DNA of 64,000 bases from Piscinibacter gummiphilus (lineage in GTDB: Bacteria > Pseudomonadota > Gammaproteobacteria > Burkholderiales > Burkholderiaceae_C). The stretch is taken from positions 3,831,001 through 3,895,000 of the forward strand of contig NZ_CP136336.1 in assembly GCF_032681285.1 (NCBI RefSeq), given 5' to 3'. The notes under the pieces were generated by a model. That model worked only from the letters and a program-made list of their open reading frames with translations. It ran no database searches and was not told the DNA's origin. The position numbers and the translations under genes were made by a program. Positions 1 to 8,878 of the stretch are shown in pieces (position 1 is the stretch's first letter; the number at the start of each line of letters is the position of its first letter).

Positions 1-1310
1 CGCAGGCCGAAGAAGAGCAGCAGCGCGTTGACGGTCGCGCCGAGGCTGATCGAGAGTGCGAGCGCCGCGTGGCCGAGGTAAGGCACCAGCAGCCAGTTGA
101 GGATCTGCGTCAGCACCAGCACGCCCACGGCGATCTTCACCGGCGTGCGCACGTTGAGGCTGGCATAGAAGCCCGGCGCCAGCACCTTCACCGCCACGAT
201 GCCGATGAGGCCGACACCGTAGCCGCGCAGCGCCATCACGGTCTGGTGCACGTCGGCGGCGGTGAACTGCCCGCGATGGAACAGCACCGCGATCAGTGGC
301 GTGCCGAAGACCAGCAGCGCTGCGGCGCAGGGCAGCGTGAGCAGCAGCACGAGGCGCAGGCCCCAGTCGAGCATCGCGGAATAGCCGGTGGCGTCGCCCC
401 GCCCGTGCGCCTGCGAGAGCTGCGGGATGAGCACCACGCCGAGCGCCACGCCCAGCAGGCCGGTCGGGAATTCCATCAGCCGGTCGGCATAGAAGAGCCA
501 CGAGACCGCGCCCACCGACACGTGAGACGCGATCTGCGTGTTGATGATCATCGACAGCTGCGCGACCGACACCCCCAGCACCGCCGGCAGCATCAGCTGC
601 AAGGTGCGGTGCACGCCGGGGTGGTGCCACGCCGCAGCGATGCGCGAAGGCGTGAGCCCGATGCGCGGCAGGCAGCCGATGCGCATCAGCGCCGGCACCT
701 GGATCGCCAGCTGCAGCACCCCGCCCACCATCACCCCCACCGCCAGCGCATAGGCCGGCTCGATGCCCCAGCGGCGGAACTGCGGCACCAGCAGCCAGGC
801 CGCCAGGATCATCGAGACGTTGAGCAGCACCGGCGTCGCCGCGGGCACCGCGAAGCGCTTCCAGGTGTTGAGCACCCCGGCCGCCAGTGCCACCAGCGAC
901 ATGAAGCCGATGTAGGGGAACATGATGCGGGTCATCACGACCGCGCCGTCGAACTCCTGAAGCGCCGAGGCCATCAGCCAGACCACGGCCGGCGCGGCCA
1001 CGATGCCGATGGCCACCGTCACGATCAGGGTCCAGAAGAGCATCGTGGCGACTGCGTCGACGAGCCGGCGCGTGGCGTCGTCGCCCTCACGCCCGCGTGT
1101 CTCGCCCAGCAGCGGCACGAAGGCCTGCGCAAAAGCCCCTTCGGCGAAGAGACGCCGCAAGAGATTGGGGATGCGGAACGCGACGTTGAACGCGTCGGCC
1201 CAGCCGCTGGCACCGAAGGCCGCGGCGATCAGGGTGTCGCGGGCCAGGCCGGTGATGCGCGAGGCCAGGGTCAGCAGGGAGACGGTGGACGCGGCGCGCA
1301 GCAGGTTCAT
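1..1310 (-). CDS. murJ: MurJ lipid II flippase (C-terminus beyond window)
   Basis: MurJ/MviN flips lipid II across the inner membrane for peptidoglycan synthesis. Translation from the ATG at 1310 gives a protein starting [19 protein letters not shown], with the family-typical N-terminal stretch [15 protein letters not shown] and the motif [19 protein letters not shown], followed by repeated hydrophobic helices. About 436 codons lie in the window; the family is usually 510-520 residues, so the last one or two helices are missing only because the window ends. It is divergent from rpsT, the arrangement common in beta- and gammaproteobacteria. Family assignment is firm. Confidence 0.95.
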   Translation of the reverse strand, partial: MNLLRAASTVSLLTLASRITGLARDTLIAAAFGASGWADAFNVAFRIPNLLRRLFAEGAFAQAFVPLLGETRGREGDDATRRLVDAVATMLFWTLIVTVAIGIVAAPAVVWLMASALQEFDGAVVMTRIMFPYIGFMSLVALAAGVLNTWKRFAVPAATPVLLNVSMILAAWLLVPQFRRWGIEPAYALAVGVMVGGVLQLAIQVPALMRIGCLPRIGLTPSRIAAAWHHPGVHRTLQLMLPAVLGVSVAQLSMIINTQIASHVSVGAVSWLFYADRLMEFPTGLLGVALGVVLIPQLSQAHGRGDATGYSAMLDWGLRLVLLLTLPCAAALLVFGTPLIAVLFHRGQFTAADVHQTVMALRGYGVGLIGIVAVKVLAPGFYASLNVRTPVKIAVGVLVLTQILNWLLVPYLGHAALALSISLGATVNALLLFFGL

Positions 1311-1345
1311 GGGCGGCGGGATTATAGGTAGCGCCTGCTCACGAT

Positions 1346-1375
1346 TTGCGGCCAGCCGATGGTGCCTGCTATACT
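1346..1375 (+). promoter_or_regulatory. Probable sigma-70 promoter of rpsT
   Basis: TTGCGG at 1346-1351 and TATACT at 1370-1375 are separated by 18 bases and lie 32 bases before the rpsT start codon. The -10 box is nearly consensus. No transcript data support it. Confidence 0.6.
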
Positions 1376-1407
1376 CGCGGACTTCGCTCAACCCGGGTAC
1401 AAGCTCA

Positions 1408-1707
1408 ATGGCCACCTCCTCCAAAGCCAAAAAGACCGTCCGCATCGCCTCTGGCCGCAAGCGCGTGCGTCAAGACGTCAAGCTGAATGCTGCCAACACC
1501 GCGCTGCGTTCGAAGTTCCGCACCGTCATCAAGAACGTCCAGAAGGCCGTTGCCGCTGGCGACAAGGCGAAAGCCACCGAGATCTTCAAGGCCGCCCAGA
1601 GCGTGATCGACTCCGTGGCCGACAAGGGCCTCTTCCACAAGAACAAGGCCGCCCGCCACAAGAGCCGCCTGTCGGCCAAGGTCAAGGCCCTCGCCACCAC
1701 CGCCTGA
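1408..1707 (+). CDS. rpsT: 30S ribosomal protein S20
   Basis: S20 is a helical primary binding protein of 16S rRNA in the small subunit. The 99-residue product starts [19 protein letters not shown] and is rich in Lys, Arg and Ala, with the conserved ending [19 protein letters not shown]. It is slightly longer than the E. coli protein (87 residues), mainly at the termini. It is monocistronic: a good promoter lies upstream and a strong terminator follows within 30 bases. The ATG at 1408 is the only start consistent with the family. Confidence 0.97.
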   Translation: MATSSKAKKTVRIASGRKRVRQDVKLNAANTALRSKFRTVIKNVQKAVAAGDKAKATEIFKAAQSVIDSVADKGLFHKNKAARHKSRLSAKVKALATTA

Positions 1708-1735
1708 ATCTGATTTCCCGGTCCCGCGAAGACAA

Positions 1736-1760
1736 AACCCGCCGAAAGGCGGGTTTTTCA
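1736..1760 (+). terminator. Rho-independent terminator of rpsT
   Basis: The stem AACCCGCC / GGCGGGTT closes a GAAA tetraloop (1736-1755) and is followed by a T-rich run. On the other strand the A-rich run before the stem could also serve the convergent gene that ends at 1778. Confidence 0.9.
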
Positions 1761-1777
1761 TTTCCGGAGCCGCATCG

Positions 1778-2113
1778 TCACGCGCCGGGCTTCGGCGGCG
1801 CTTCCGGCAACAGGCAGGCCTCGGTCACCTGCAGTTCGTTGTCGCGTGCGAAGTTCATGACGAAGTCCCACGCCATGATCTCGATATCGCGCAGCGCCTC
1901 GTTGACGATCACGCATTTCACGCCGTTGATCACGCGCGGCACGCAGTACGGCGAGTAGCCGATGAAGGCCCCCGGGCCGCCAGCCGTGGTGCCGCCGGGG
2001 CGGAAGCACGACATCGCCCCCGCCAAGCGCTCGGCCCAATCACTTGGGCGGAAGGTCCTGCCGTCCTTGGTCAGGCCCTGGATGAAGACTTCTCGGGGTT
2101 TGGGGGTGGTCAT
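1778..2113 (-). CDS. DUF3579 family protein
   Basis: A 111-residue cytoplasmic protein of unknown function, starting MTTPKPREVFIQGLTKDG. Its sequence (FRPSDWAERLAGAMS, YSPYCVPRVINGVKCVIVN) matches the DUF3579 family as I recall it from betaproteobacteria, where it often lies between rpsT and the arginine genes. I see no signal peptide or membrane segment. The ATG at 2113 is chosen over an upstream in-frame ATG at 2245 because conserved sequence begins here. Function cannot be inferred. Confidence 0.8.
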   Translation of the reverse strand: MTTPKPREVFIQGLTKDGRTFRPSDWAERLAGAMSCFRPGGTTAGGPGAFIGYSPYCVPRVINGVKCVIVNEALRDIEIMAWDFVMNFARDNELQVTEACLLPEAPPKPGA

Positions 2114-2475
2114 GCGGTGGCACGCGGGGTCAGCACGGCGTGCCGCGCTCGGGTCGTGCCCGGATACGGCCTGCGGTGAAGCCGCTATTGTGCCTCGCAT
2201 GTGCTGCGATGCAGCACGCGCCGGGGTGAGTTCTGCCACGTCCATGGGGACTTATCGGCCACGGCCTCGCGCGCTGAAACGGCAGCGCGTGAACTGGCTC
2301 TCACGGCAGGCCAAAGTCGTTCGCATTTGCCGAACGAGACCTTTGCAAAACTCAACCCACCATCACCCTTTCCACGAGGCGGCCGCGCCATACACCCCCC
2401 TTAGAATCAAACGCCCCAGGCCCGCATTCCCTGCGGGCCTTGTCTCTTTCAGCGTCCCTCTTTTGGAGCCCCTCC
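2114..2475. promoter_or_regulatory. Divergent intergenic region, DUF3579 gene / argD
   Basis: This 362-base gap separates the DUF3579 gene (leftward) from argD (rightward). A TAGAAT -10-like box at 2402-2407 lies about 70 bases before argD; I see no convincing -35 partner. The short GC-rich inverted pair GGCCCGCA / TGCGGGCC (2418-2441) follows it in the leader. No ORF here is credible. Confidence 0.4.
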
Positions 2476-3690
2476 ATGAACGCCCCCGACAAGCTGTCTG
2501 CCTCCCCCATGCCGCACGTGATGCCAACCTATGGCCGCCTGCCGATGGCGCTGGCCTACGGCCGAGGCTGCTGGCTGTGGGACACCAACGGCAAGAAGTA
2601 CCTCGACGGGCTCTCCGGCATCGCCGTCAACACGCTCGGCCACGCCCACCCGAAGCTCGTGCCGGCGCTGCAAGACCAGGTCGGCAAGCTGATGCACAGC
2701 TCCAACTACTACCAGGTGCCGCTGCAGGAGCAGCTCGCCGCCAAGCTGGTCGAGATCTCGGGCCTGACCAACGTCTTCTTCTGCAACTCGGGCCTCGAAG
2801 CCAACGAAGGCGCGCTCAAGATCGCGCGCAAGTTCGGCCATGACAAGGGCATCGAGAAACCCGAGATCATCGTCTACGAGAAGGCCTTCCACGGCCGCTC
2901 GATCGCCACGCTCTCGGCCACCGGCAACCCCAAGGTGCAGGCCGGCTTCGGCCCGCTGGTCGAAGGCTTCGTGCGCGTGCCGCTCAACGACATCGCCGCC
3001 ATCGAGAAGGCCGCCGCCACCAACCCCAACATCGTGGCCATCTTCCTGGAAGTGATCCAGGGCGAAGGCGGCATCAATCCGACGCATGCCGAATACCTGC
3101 GCCAGGCCCGCCGCATTTGCGACGAAAAGGGCTGGCTGCTCATGCTCGACGAGGTGCAGTGCGGCATGGGCCGCACCGGCAAGTGGTTCGCGCACCAGTG
3201 GGCCGGCATCAAGCCCGACGTGATGCCGCTCGCCAAGGGCCTCGGCTCGGGCGTGCCCATCGGCGCCTGCGTGTGCGGCCCGCGTGCTGCCAACGTGTTC
3301 GGCCCCGGCAACCACGGCACCACCTTCGGCGGCAACCCGCTCGCCATGCGTGCGGGCGTCGAGACGCTGCGCATCATGGAAGAAGACAAGCTGCTCGAGA
3401 ACGCCGCCAAGATGGGCCAGCTGCTCACCGACGGCTTGAAGCGCGAGCTGGGCGCCCTGCCCGGCGTGGTCGACATCCGCGGCCAGGGCCTGATGATCGG
3501 CGTCGAGCTCGACCGCCCCTGCGGCGAGCTGCTCGGCCAGGCTGCCGAAGCGGGTCTCATGATCAGCGTGACCGCCGACAAGGTGGTGCGCCTGCTCCCC
3601 GCGCTCATCATCAACGCCGACGAGGTGCAGCAGCTGCTGGCCATCCTCTGCCCGCTGATCAAGGCGTTTCTCGCCAAGCCCGCGTCATGA
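2476..3690 (+). CDS. argD: Acetylornithine aminotransferase
   Basis: This PLP enzyme interconverts N-acetylornithine and N-acetylglutamate semialdehyde in arginine synthesis. The 404-residue product has the class III aminotransferase landmarks: FFCNSGLEANEGALKIAR, the PLP-contacting LMLDEVQCGMGRTGKW, and the Schiff-base lysine in MPLAKGLGSGVPIGA. The ATG at 2476 is preceded by GGAG at a 9-base spacing, better than the in-frame ATG at 2440. The TGA overlaps the argF start (ATGA), so translation is probably coupled. Members of this family can also act on succinyldiaminopimelate. Confidence 0.95.
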   Translation: MNAPDKLSASPMPHVMPTYGRLPMALAYGRGCWLWDTNGKKYLDGLSGIAVNTLGHAHPKLVPALQDQVGKLMHSSNYYQVPLQEQLAAKLVEISGLTNVFFCNSGLEANEGALKIARKFGHDKGIEKPEIIVYEKAFHGRSIATLSATGNPKVQAGFGPLVEGFVRVPLNDIAAIEKAAATNPNIVAIFLEVIQGEGGINPTHAEYLRQARRICDEKGWLLMLDEVQCGMGRTGKWFAHQWAGIKPDVMPLAKGLGSGVPIGACVCGPRAANVFGPGNHGTTFGGNPLAMRAGVETLRIMEEDKLLENAAKMGQLLTDGLKRELGALPGVVDIRGQGLMIGVELDRPCGELLGQAAEAGLMISVTADKVVRLLPALIINADEVQQLLAILCPLIKAFLAKPAS

Positions 3691-4619
3691 AGCCCGGCAT
3701 GAGCCTCATCAAGCACTACCTGCAGTTCAAGGACCTGCGCGCCGAGGAATACGCCTACCTCTTCGACCGCACCGCGATCATCAAGCAGCGCTTCAAGAAC
3801 TACGAGAAATACACGCCGCTGACCGACCGCACGCTGGCCATGATCTTCGAGAAGGCCAGCACGCGCACCCGCGTGAGCTTCGAGGCCGGCATGTACCAGA
3901 TGGGCGGCTCGGTGGTGCACCTCACCACCGGCGACAGCCAGCTCGGCCGGGCCGAGCCGGTGGAAGACTCCGCCAAGGTCATCAGCCGCATGGTCGACCT
4001 GGTGATGATCCGCACCTACGAGCAGACCAAGATCGAGACCTTCGCGGCCAACTCGCGCGTGCCCGTCATCAATGGGCTCACCAACGAGTACCACCCCTGC
4101 CAGATCCTGGCCGACGTCTTCACCTTCATCGAGCACCGCGGCAGCATCCGCGGCAAGACGGTGGCCTGGGTGGGCGACGGCAACAACATGGCCAACACCT
4201 GGCTGCAGGCGGCCGACATCCTGGGCTTCACGCTCCACGTGAGCACGCCCACCGGCTACGAGATCGATCCCAAGGTGGCCGGCGTGGCGAACACCGGCTG
4301 CCTCAAGACCTTCAAGAACCCGCTCGACGCCTGCCGCGGCGCCCACCTCGTGACCACCGACGTGTGGACGAGCATGGGCTACGAAGCCGAGAACGAAGCG
4401 CGCATGAAGGCCTTTGCCGACTGGTGCGTCGACCGCGAAATGATGGCCGTCGCCCAGCCCGACGCGCTCTTCATGCACTGCCTGCCGGCACACCGCGGCG
4501 AGGAGGTCGAGGCCGAGGTCATTGACGGGCCGCAAAGCGTGGTGTGGGACGAAGCCGAGAATCGGATGCACGTCCAGAAGGCGCTGATGGAGTTCCTGCT
4601 ACTCGGGCGCATCGGCTAG
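3687..4619 (+). CDS. argF: Ornithine carbamoyltransferase
   Basis: Makes citrulline from ornithine and carbamoyl phosphate in the cytoplasm. The 310-residue product shows the carbamoyl-phosphate loop STRTR, the HPCQILAD motif, the MVDLVMIRTY region and the ornithine-site HCLPAHRG. The start at 3687 overlaps the argD stop; a second methionine at 3699 (MSLIKHY) is an alternative. Pairing with argD places both in the arginine pathway. A metallophosphoesterase gene begins 17 bases downstream, so the transcript may continue. Confidence 0.96.
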   Translation: MKPGMSLIKHYLQFKDLRAEEYAYLFDRTAIIKQRFKNYEKYTPLTDRTLAMIFEKASTRTRVSFEAGMYQMGGSVVHLTTGDSQLGRAEPVEDSAKVISRMVDLVMIRTYEQTKIETFAANSRVPVINGLTNEYHPCQILADVFTFIEHRGSIRGKTVAWVGDGNNMANTWLQAADILGFTLHVSTPTGYEIDPKVAGVANTGCLKTFKNPLDACRGAHLVTTDVWTSMGYEAENEARMKAFADWCVDREMMAVAQPDALFMHCLPAHRGEEVEAEVIDGPQSVVWDEAENRMHVQKALMEFLLLGRIG

Positions 4620-4636
4620 GCCTTGACCACACCCCC

Positions 4637-5380
4637 ATGAAGATCGCCTTCATCACCGACCTCCATGCCAACCGCGAGGCGGTGTCGGAGGTTCTCGCAC
4701 ACGCGCGGTCGCAGCAGGCCACGAAGTACGTCTTCCTCGGCGACTTCGTCGGCTACGGCGCCGACCCGGCCTGGGTGGTCGACCAGATCCGCGAGCACGT
4801 GGCCCAGGGCGCCATTGCCATCCGCGGCAACCACGACGCCGCCACCGTGGCCGGCCCGCAGCCCACGATGATCGAAGACGCGCGCTTCACCGTCGCCTGG
4901 ACGCGCGAGCAGCTCGACGACGCACAGGTCGACTTCCTCGCCAGCCTGCCGCTCACCGCCGTCGACGACGGCCGCCTCTACGTGCACGCCAACGCCTACG
5001 CCCCCGGCGAGTGGGGCTACATCCATGCACGGGCCGACGCGGTGCGCAGCATGCACGCCACCGCCTGCCGCACCACCTTCTGCGGCCATGTGCACGAGCC
5101 GCGGCTCTACCACCTCGCGCCCACCGGCAAGATCGGCGAGTTCCAGCCGGTGCCGGGCGTGCCCATCCCGCTCTCGCCACAGCGCCAGTGGCTGGTCATC
5201 CCAGGGGCCGCCGGGCAGCCGCGCGACAACAACCCCGCCGCCTGCTACGCCGTGTACGACAGCGAGAGCGCCGAGCTGACGTACTTCCGCGTGCCCTACG
5301 ACTACGACACGGCTGCGGCCAAGGTGCGGGCCGCCGGCCTGCCACAACGTCTTGCCAAGCGTCTCGAAGATGGCGGCTGA
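4637..5380 (+). CDS. Calcineurin-like metallophosphoesterase
   Basis: A 247-residue protein with the dinuclear-metal phosphoesterase signature in order: ITDLHANREA (D, H), FLGDFVGYG (GD), IRGNHDA (GNH), then LYVHANAY and FCGHVHEPR (GHxH). This matches the compact bacterial subgroup that includes phosphoprotein phosphatases and phosphodiesterases; substrate cannot be told from sequence. No signal peptide is seen, so it is cytoplasmic. Its last 11 bases overlap the next gene, which encodes a kinase domain, so it may reverse that kinase's work. That link is inference. Confidence 0.85.
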   Translation: MKIAFITDLHANREAVSEVLAHARSQQATKYVFLGDFVGYGADPAWVVDQIREHVAQGAIAIRGNHDAATVAGPQPTMIEDARFTVAWTREQLDDAQVDFLASLPLTAVDDGRLYVHANAYAPGEWGYIHARADAVRSMHATACRTTFCGHVHEPRLYHLAPTGKIGEFQPVPGVPIPLSPQRQWLVIPGAAGQPRDNNPAACYAVYDSESAELTYFRVPYDYDTAAAKVRAAGLPQRLAKRLEDGG

Positions 5381-6854
5381 ACTCGACAACCCCCCGAGCA
5401 ACTTCGGCGCGGCCGCGCCGGCCACGCACCCCCTGCGCCCCTTGCAGGCCGGTGAGCTGATCGACAACTTCAAGCTCGAGCGCCACCTGCACCAGGGCGG
5501 CATGGCCCACCTGTGGAAAGTGGTCGACGTGAGCAGCGACGACCCGATGGACCTCATCATGAAGGTCCCGCGCATCCTCGGTGGCGAGGACCCAGCGAGC
5601 ATCGTCGGCTTCGAGGTCGAGCAGATGATCCTGCCCAAGTTGAGCGGCCCGCACGTGCCGCGCTTCGTGGCCAAGGGCGACTTCACCTCGCAGCCCTACA
5701 TCGTGATGGAGCGCATCCCCGGCGATTCGCTGCGCCCGCTGCTCGACGAAGCGCCACTGCCCATCCCGAAGATCGTCGACATCGGCATCAAGGTGGCCAC
5801 CGCGCTGCACGACCTGCACCGTCAGCACCTGGTGCACCTCGACGTGAAGCCGAGCAACATCATGTTCCGCATCACCGGCGAAGCGGTGCTGATCGACTTC
5901 GGCCTGTCGCGCCACGACCAGCTGCCCGACCTGCTCGACGAGGAGTTCGAGCTGCCGATGGGCACCGGCCCCTACATCTCGCCCGAGCAGGTGCAGTTCG
6001 TGCGCAACGACCCGCGCAGCGACCTTTTCGCGCTCGGCGTGATCCTCTACCACCTGACGACCGGCGAGCGCCCCTTCGGCGCGCCCGACTCGGTGCGCGG
6101 CCTGCGCGAGCGGCTCTACCAAGACCCGGTGCCGCCGATCACGCTGCGCAAGGACTGCCCGCCCTGGCTGCAAGAGATCATCCTGCAGGCGCTCGAACCC
6201 AAGCCCGAAGAGCGCCAGCAGACCGGCGCCCAGCTCGCCTTCCAGCTGCAGAACCCGAGCCAGGTGCCGCTCACCGAGCGCGCGAAGAAGCGTGAGCGCA
6301 GCGGCACGATGAAGCGCATGTCGCGCTGGTTCTCCGCGCTGGGCGCCGAGCCCAATGCGCGCGCCAGCGCCACCACGCAGCTCGCCCGAAGCCCCATCCT
6401 GCTCGCCGCCGTCGACGTGGGCCACGCGGAGACCGATCTGCTCGAAGCCCTGCGCCTGACCGCCCTGCGCCTGCTGCAGACCGAGCCCAACGCCCGTCTC
6501 GCCTGCCTCGCCGTGATGAAGACCGCCCGCATCGGCATGGACGAGCTGCTCGAAGCCGACGGCAGCAGCAAGCACGTCAACCTGCTCGTGCAGCTCAAGC
6601 ACTGGGCCCGCCCGATCGCGAAAGAGATGAAGCTCGACATGCAGTCCGGCCGCATCACCTTCCATGTGCTGGAGGCGCCCGACCCGGCCACCGCCATCGT
6701 CGACTACGCGCGCAAGAACCAGGTCGACCACATCGTGATGGGCGCGCGCAGCAGTGGTGGGCTGCGCCGCTACCTCGGCAGCGTGTCGACCGAGGTCACC
6801 GCGCAGTCCGAGTGCAGCGTGACCGTGGTGCGCGCCCCGGCGCGCAGCCAGTAG
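5370..6854 (+). CDS. Ser/Thr protein kinase fused to a universal stress protein domain
   Basis: A 494-residue fusion. Residues 34-310 form a Hanks-type kinase: glycine loop HLHQGGMAHLWK, likely ATP lysine K65 (LIMKVPR), catalytic loop HLDVKPSN at 156-163 (Leu in place of the usual Arg of HRD, Asp and Lys kept), and DFG at 176-178. Residues 345-494 form a UspA-type domain ending GARSSGGLRRYLGSVS, which resembles the nucleotide-binding G-x2-G-x9-G(S/T) motif. No membrane segment is evident. The ATG at 5370 overlaps the phosphatase stop, implying translational coupling. An RD-less catalytic loop suggests activation not dependent on activation-loop phosphorylation. Confidence 0.88.
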   Translation: MAAELDNPPSNFGAAAPATHPLRPLQAGELIDNFKLERHLHQGGMAHLWKVVDVSSDDPMDLIMKVPRILGGEDPASIVGFEVEQMILPKLSGPHVPRFVAKGDFTSQPYIVMERIPGDSLRPLLDEAPLPIPKIVDIGIKVATALHDLHRQHLVHLDVKPSNIMFRITGEAVLIDFGLSRHDQLPDLLDEEFELPMGTGPYISPEQVQFVRNDPRSDLFALGVILYHLTTGERPFGAPDSVRGLRERLYQDPVPPITLRKDCPPWLQEIILQALEPKPEERQQTGAQLAFQLQNPSQVPLTERAKKRERSGTMKRMSRWFSALGAEPNARASATTQLARSPILLAAVDVGHAETDLLEALRLTALRLLQTEPNARLACLAVMKTARIGMDELLEADGSSKHVNLLVQLKHWARPIAKEMKLDMQSGRITFHVLEAPDPATAIVDYARKNQVDHIVMGARSSGGLRRYLGSVSTEVTAQSECSVTVVRAPARSQ

Positions 6855-6868
6855 GCCGGCAGACAGCC

Positions 6869-7762
6869 ATGCTGCTGACGCGCCGCCCCATCGCCCCGCT
6901 GGTGCCGCACGTCGAGATGCTGTGGGCGAGCGAGCGTGGTGCGCAGCCGCACACGCGCGAGTTCAACCTGCCCACCGGCCGTGTCGACATCGTGATCCCG
7001 CTGCTCGACGGCCAGCGCATCAGCCGCTACCGCAGCCACGACGACGCCGCAGGCGAGCACTTCGATGGCGGCGTGGTGCACGGCGCGCACGACCGGGCCT
7101 GCCAGCGCGACACCGGCAGCTCCTCATGCGTGGTCGGCGTGCACTTCAAGCCCGGTGGCGCCGCGGCGTTCTTCGGCGGCGCCCTGCCCGCGCTGCGCAA
7201 CCGGACCGTGCCGCTCGACGCCCTCTGGGGCCCGAGTGCCCGCGCATTGCGCGAGGATCTGCAAGACACACCCGGCCTGCACGCCCGCCTGCTGCACCTC
7301 GAGGCGTATTTGATGGCGCGGCTGGCGCTGGCCCCGCACGACGATCGGCTGATGGCGCAGGCGGTGCAGGCGATGGCGCAAGACCCCACCGCGATCCACG
7401 TCGAGCCCCAGCAACGCGCGAGCGGCCTCGGCCCCACACGCTTCATCGCGCGCTTCGAGCGGCACGTGGGCCTCACGCCCAAGCGTTACGCCCGCGTGCT
7501 GCGCTTTCACACGCTGCTGTCACGCCTGGCGCTCGCGCCTTCAAGCGACTGGGCACTCACCGCCGCCGAGGCCGGCTACGCCGACCAGTCGCACCTCATC
7601 CACGAGTTCAGGCGCATCACCGGCCTCACGCCCACGGCCTACGCGCCGCTGCAACCCGACCAGCCCAGCCACATGGCCGTGCCGGGGGCGGTGAAAAAAC
7701 CTCCAATACGCCCCGCCGCCGGCTGCCTAGCATGGGCCAATCGCCCCAAGGAGCCCTCATGA
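6869..7762 (+). CDS. AraC-family transcriptional regulator
   Basis: A 297-residue protein with an N-terminal sensor-like domain of the kind often annotated DUF6597 and a C-terminal AraC DNA-binding domain: FIARFERHVGLTPKRYARV is the first helix-turn-helix boundary and AGYADQSHLIHEFRRITGLT is the second helix pair. It starts 14 bases after the kinase gene and its stop overlaps the glyoxalase start (ATGA). Control of that glyoxalase gene is plausible. The C-terminal tail after LTPTAYAPL is non-conserved. Confidence 0.85.
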   Translation: MLLTRRPIAPLVPHVEMLWASERGAQPHTREFNLPTGRVDIVIPLLDGQRISRYRSHDDAAGEHFDGGVVHGAHDRACQRDTGSSSCVVGVHFKPGGAAAFFGGALPALRNRTVPLDALWGPSARALREDLQDTPGLHARLLHLEAYLMARLALAPHDDRLMAQAVQAMAQDPTAIHVEPQQRASGLGPTRFIARFERHVGLTPKRYARVLRFHTLLSRLALAPSSDWALTAAEAGYADQSHLIHEFRRITGLTPTAYAPLQPDQPSHMAVPGAVKKPPIRPAAGCLAWANRPKEPS

Positions 7763-8214
7763 AGAACAGCATCCACGAGTTGTACGCCTACCTCTGCGTG
7801 CCGAGCGCGCAGCAGGCCATCGATTTCTACACACGGGCCTTCGGTGCCGAAGAGCTGTACCGGCTGACCGAGCCCTCCGGCCGTGTCGGCCACGTCGAGC
7901 TTCAGATGGGCCCGAGCGCGGTGCTGATGATTTCCGAGGAGTACCCGGAATTCGGCATCACCGCGCCACCGGCCCAGGGCCTGTCGGGCATGGTCATCCA
8001 CCTGCATGTGGACGATTGCGATGCGATGGGCGAGCAGGCGGTGGCCTGCGGGGCCACCCTCATCAGCCCGCCCGCCAACCAGTTCTACGGCGAGCGCTCG
8101 TGCAAGCTGCGCGACCCGTTTGGCCACACCTGGCTCATCGGGCACTCGATCGAGAAACTGTCGCCGCAGGAGATGCAGCAGCGCTACACCGAGCTGATGC
8201 AGAACGGAGGCTGA
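7759..8214 (+). CDS. VOC-family (PhnB/glyoxalase-like) protein
   Basis: A 151-residue protein with the two-module vicinal oxygen chelate pattern: an N-terminal YLCVPSAQQAIDFYTRAFGAEE module, then HLHVDDCDAMGEQAVACGA and LRDPFGHTWLIGH. This is the PhnB-like subgroup, which includes glyoxalases, dioxygenases and bleomycin-type binding proteins; the substrate is unknown. It is translationally coupled to the AraC-type regulator by an ATGA overlap. It is the last gene of the collinear run starting at argD. Confidence 0.85.
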   Translation: MKNSIHELYAYLCVPSAQQAIDFYTRAFGAEELYRLTEPSGRVGHVELQMGPSAVLMISEEYPEFGITAPPAQGLSGMVIHLHVDDCDAMGEQAVACGATLISPPANQFYGERSCKLRDPFGHTWLIGHSIEKLSPQEMQQRYTELMQNGG

Positions 8215-8228
8215 TGCCTCCGTGCGCA

Positions 8229-8253
8229 AAACGGGAGCTGATGCAGCTCCCGT
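8229..8253 (-). terminator. Rho-independent terminator of the gene at 8261-8767
   Basis: Read on the minus strand, ACGGGAGCTG / CAGCTCCCGT forms a perfect stem that runs into TTTT. The plus-strand CGGAGGC / GCCTCCG pair at 8204-8222 may help end the glyoxalase transcript. Confidence 0.8.
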
Positions 8254-8260
8254 CGTGGCG

Positions 8261-8767
8261 TCACTCCGTGGTCCCGTCCGGGAACACGACGATGGTGCGG
8301 GCCGGCTTCGTGCCGTTCACCGACACACGTGCTTCCTTGACCTTGCCGTTGAGCGTGGTCTCGACCTTGTATTGCCCCGGCGGCACCTTGGCCCACAGGT
8401 ACGGGCCTTCGGTCTTGGTCTCGAGCACCACGTCGCCGCTCTTCGCGTTGATCACCCGCACATCGGCATCGGCGGTGAAGGCATTGCGCGCGCCATCACG
8501 TTCGTAGACCTCGATGTTGAGCGGGAACTGGCTGCGTGCGGCATTGAACGCCGGCAGTTGCTCGTAGGGGATGCCGCCGGTCACGTAGCTCACGCTGCCT
8601 GAGGTCTGCACTTCCGGCAACGGCACCGCTTCGCCCGGCAGCACCGAGCGAGCCGACGCGCCGGGGGGCGGCGAGGCCGGTTCGTCTTGCGCCTTGGCCG
8701 GGTGGCCGGCCAGTGCCAGGGCGGCGATGGCGGCCGGGATCAGCAGGTGCGGAATCGAATTCTTCAT
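8261..8767 (-). CDS. Predicted periplasmic protein, carboxypeptidase-regulatory-like fold
   Basis: A 168-residue protein starting MKNSIPHLLIPAAIAALALA, with a signal peptide probably cut after PAKA. The mature part has a low-complexity Pro/Ala/Ser stretch and then a beta-rich domain with the pattern VRVINAKSGDVVLETKTEGP and KVPPGQYKVETTLNGK, typical of Ig-like/CarboxypepD_reg-like repeats in secreted proteins. The start has a good GAGAGGA ribosome site. No enzyme motif is seen. The neighbouring DegP-type protease is on the same strand, 111 bases upstream; shared transcription is possible but unproven. Confidence 0.7.
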   Translation of the reverse strand: MKNSIPHLLIPAAIAALALAGHPAKAQDEPASPPPGASARSVLPGEAVPLPEVQTSGSVSYVTGGIPYEQLPAFNAARSQFPLNIEVYERDGARNAFTADADVRVINAKSGDVVLETKTEGPYLWAKVPPGQYKVETTLNGKVKEARVSVNGTKPARTIVVFPDGTTE

Positions 8768-8878
8768 GGCGTCCTCTCAAGGTTGTTGGGAAGGTACGCA
8801 TTTGTCGCTCAATTCCGCCCCGCTGTTTCGCCGCCAGCCCACCATTGATGCAGATTGCGGCCAAGTCCTACGGCCTCA

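Noticed and set aside
8204..8253. Two consecutive hairpins after the glyoxalase gene as a riboswitch
   Set aside because: The simplest reading is a pair of terminator stems for convergent transcripts; no conserved aptamer sequence is present.
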